Position numbers and translations under genes: made by a program
Assembly: GCA_039808465.1 (NCBI GenBank)
Contig: JBDHTA010000063.1
Span: 1 to 21,057 of the forward strand
Source of the DNA: Metarhizobium sp039808465
Lineage (GTDB): Bacteria > Pseudomonadota > Alphaproteobacteria > Rhizobiales > Rhizobiaceae
Length of the DNA: 21,057 bases
Direction of reading: 5' to 3'
Notes under the pieces: generated by a model
Database searches by the model: none
Seen by the model: the letters and a program-made list of their open reading frames with translations, nothing else
Told to the model about the DNA's origin: nothing
Shown: in pieces, positions 19,453 to 21,057 of the stretch
How the letters are laid out: each line of letters begins with the position of its first letter
Numbering within the stretch: the stretch's first letter is position 1

Positions 19453-21057
19453 ATGACGGCTGCGGAAAACATGCCTTGCCTTGCGGATGTGGCGCCGGGG
19501 CTGCTGAAACCCCTGAACCAGACCGAGTTGAAGGCGGTCACGGTGGAACTGAAGGACATGGCCAGGGCCGAACCGGCGTTGGCCGAAAGCTTTGCCGCCC
19601 ATCCCGGTTTCCGCGAATTTCTGGCTGCCGCGCTGACGCTGTCTCCCTATTTTCGCGATATCGCTTCCACCCATCCCGCTCTGGCGGCCGAGGCGGCGGT
19701 TCGTGCGCCGGACGCGATTCTGGAGGAAGCGGTTGCCGCCGCCCGCGACGCCTGGCGGCCCTTGGACGATGCCACGCCCAGCGAGGCGGAGGTGATGACG
19801 CGGCTGCGGATCGCCAAGCGCAAGGTCTCCTTCATCACCGGATTGGCCGATCTCGCCCGCATCTTCGATGCCCGCCGCACGACGCTCTGGCTCAGCCGAC
19901 TGGCGGAAGCGTCGGTTTCCGCCGCCGTCGATCACCTGCTGCTGGCGGGGCATCAGTCCGGCAAGCTGAAACTTCGCACTCCTGAAAACCCGAGCGAGGC
20001 GAGCGGCCTGATCGTGCTCGGCATGGGCAAGCTCGGCGCGCGCGAGCTGAACTATTCCTCCGATGTCGATCTGGTGGTGTTCTTCGACATGGCGGCGGAT
20101 ATCGTGGCCGACCGCGACGAGGCGAGCGAGGTTTACGCCCGCATGATGCGCCGACTGCTGCGCATTCTTCAGGAGCGCACGGCGGATGGCTATGTCTTCC
20201 GCGCCGATCTGCGCCTGCGCCCCGACCCCGGCTCGACGCCGCTCGCCATCCCCGTCGAGGCGGCGATGATCTATTATGAGGGACGCGGGCAGAACTGGGA
20301 GCGCGCCGCCTATATCAAGGCGCGGCCGGTCGGCGGCGATCTCGCGGCGGGCGAGGCGTTTTTGCGTGACCTCACCCCCTTCGTCTTCCGCAAATATCTC
20401 GATTACGCGGCCATCGCCGATATCCATTCCATCAAGCGGCAGATCCATGCCCATAAGGGCCATGGCGCGATTGCCGTGAAGGGCCATAACGTCAAGCTGG
20501 GGCGCGGCGGCATTCGCGAGATCGAGTTTTTCGCGCAGACGCAGCAGTTGATCGCGGGCGGGCGCATGCCCTCGCTTCGCTGCAAGGCGACCGAGGATGC
20601 GCTACGCGAGCTGACTGCCGCCAAATGGATCGACGAGACGACGCGGGAGGAACTGACCCGCTGCTACTGGTTCCTGCGCGATGTCGAGCATCGCATCCAG
20701 ATGGTGCGCGACGAGCAGAGCCATCTGCTGCCGGAAACCGATGCCGAGCTGAAGCGCATCGCCTATATGCTGGGTTACGCCGATACGGCTTCCTTTTCTG
20801 AGGCTCTGTCGGATGTGCTGAAAACCGTCGAGCGGCGCTATGCCGATCTGTTCGAGCAGGAGGCGAAGCTGTCGGGCGAGGCGGGCAATCTGGTCTTCAC
20901 CGGCCAGAACGACGATCCCGACACGCTGAAAACCCTGCAAAAGCTCGGCTTCGAGCGCCCCGCCGATATTTCCCGCGTGGTGCGCACCTGGCACTACGGC
21001 CGCTACCGCGCCACGCAATCGGTGGAGGCGCGCGAGCGCCTGACAGAACTGATGCCG
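19453..21057 (+). CDS. glnE: GlnE, bifunctional glutamine synthetase adenylyltransferase/deadenylylase (3' truncated by window end)
   Basis: The open frame runs 535 codons to the last base with no stop, about the first half of a protein usually near 950-1000 residues. The N-terminal nucleotidyltransferase domain has VLGMGKLGARELNYSSDVDL, with metal ligands D204 and D206. Downstream segments are FRADLRLRPDPGSTPLA, YYEGRGQNWERAAYIKARP and GRGGIREIEFFAQTQQL, and then the GlnD/GlnE-type helical domain (DVEHRIQMVRDEQSH). This N-terminal half removes AMP from glutamine synthetase; the C-terminal half, not seen, adds it. GlnE answers to PII state and glutamine, coupling nitrogen status to GS activity. 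The start is set by GGAGG at 19440-19444. Identity is certain from motifs. Confidence 0.95.
   Translation, partial: MTAAENMPCLADVAPGLLKPLNQTELKAVTVELKDMARAEPALAESFAAHPGFREFLAAALTLSPYFRDIASTHPALAAEAAVRAPDAILEEAVAAARDAWRPLDDATPSEAEVMTRLRIAKRKVSFITGLADLARIFDARRTTLWLSRLAEASVSAAVDHLLLAGHQSGKLKLRTPENPSEASGLIVLGMGKLGARELNYSSDVDLVVFFDMAADIVADRDEASEVYARMMRRLLRILQERTADGYVFRADLRLRPDPGSTPLAIPVEAAMIYYEGRGQNWERAAYIKARPVGGDLAAGEAFLRDLTPFVFRKYLDYAAIADIHSIKRQIHAHKGHGAIAVKGHNVKLGRGGIREIEFFAQTQQLIAGGRMPSLRCKATEDALRELTAAKWIDETTREELTRCYWFLRDVEHRIQMVRDEQSHLLPETDAELKRIAYMLGYADTASFSEALSDVLKTVERRYADLFEQEAKLSGEAGNLVFTGQNDDPDTLKTLQKLGFERPADISRVVRTWHYGRYRATQSVEARERLTELMP

Noticed and set aside
19150..20487. 445-codon minus-strand frame opposite the kinase end and glnE
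   Set aside because: It spans two real genes on the other strand and shows no recognisable protein features.

Overview
The window is GC-rich DNA with dense, same-strand, overlapping genes. The gene order and gene content point to an alphaproteobacterium of the order Hyphomicrobiales (Rhizobiaceae, Brucellaceae or Phyllobacteriaceae-like). The genus cannot be fixed from the sequence alone. All supported genes lie on the + strand. No tRNA, rRNA, CRISPR array, insertion sequence or integrase gene was seen.

Region 1 (1-8006) is the distal half of a gene transfer agent (GTA) / siphophage-type tail module. Its order matches genes g9 to g15 of the Rhodobacter capsulatus GTA: major tail protein, two tail-assembly-chaperone-like proteins, a short tape measure protein, distal tail protein, hub protein with a probable Fe-S cysteine set, NlpC/P60 peptidase, and a 1281-residue 'megatron' with a TIM-barrel glycosidase domain. 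A small holin-like membrane protein ends the run. Head genes would lie upstream, outside the window.

Region 2 (8007-11308) carries a regulatory non-coding gap, a small exported protein that fits FeuN, the OmpR-family response regulator FeuP, the histidine kinase FeuQ, and a small outer-membrane-type lipoprotein. The gap has a plausible sigma-70 promoter overlapped by a hexamer direct repeat of the type bound by OmpR/PhoP regulators, which suggests autoregulation of feuNPQ. Two 18-bp tandem repeats sit exactly at the 5' ends of feuP and of the lipoprotein gene.

Region 3 (11423-15436) is the cytochrome c maturation operon ccmI-ccmE-ccmF-ccmH (cycHJKL), with 4-base start/stop overlaps throughout. 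It loads haem onto apocytochrome c in the periplasm.

Region 4 (15566-19372) holds the periplasmic protease/chaperone degP, followed by a very strong intrinsic terminator. A preceding sequence can pair with the same arm to give a competing hairpin. Next comes a second OmpR-family two-component pair. The window ends inside glnE (19453 onward), the bifunctional glutamine synthetase adenylyltransferase, truncated by the window edge.

The chromosomal half (feuNPQ to glnE) reads as an envelope-homeostasis and respiration neighbourhood: two two-component systems flank the machinery that matures cytochromes c and protects periplasmic proteins. The GTA module sits directly against it and appears to be a resident, intact block; none of its genes seen here is broken.
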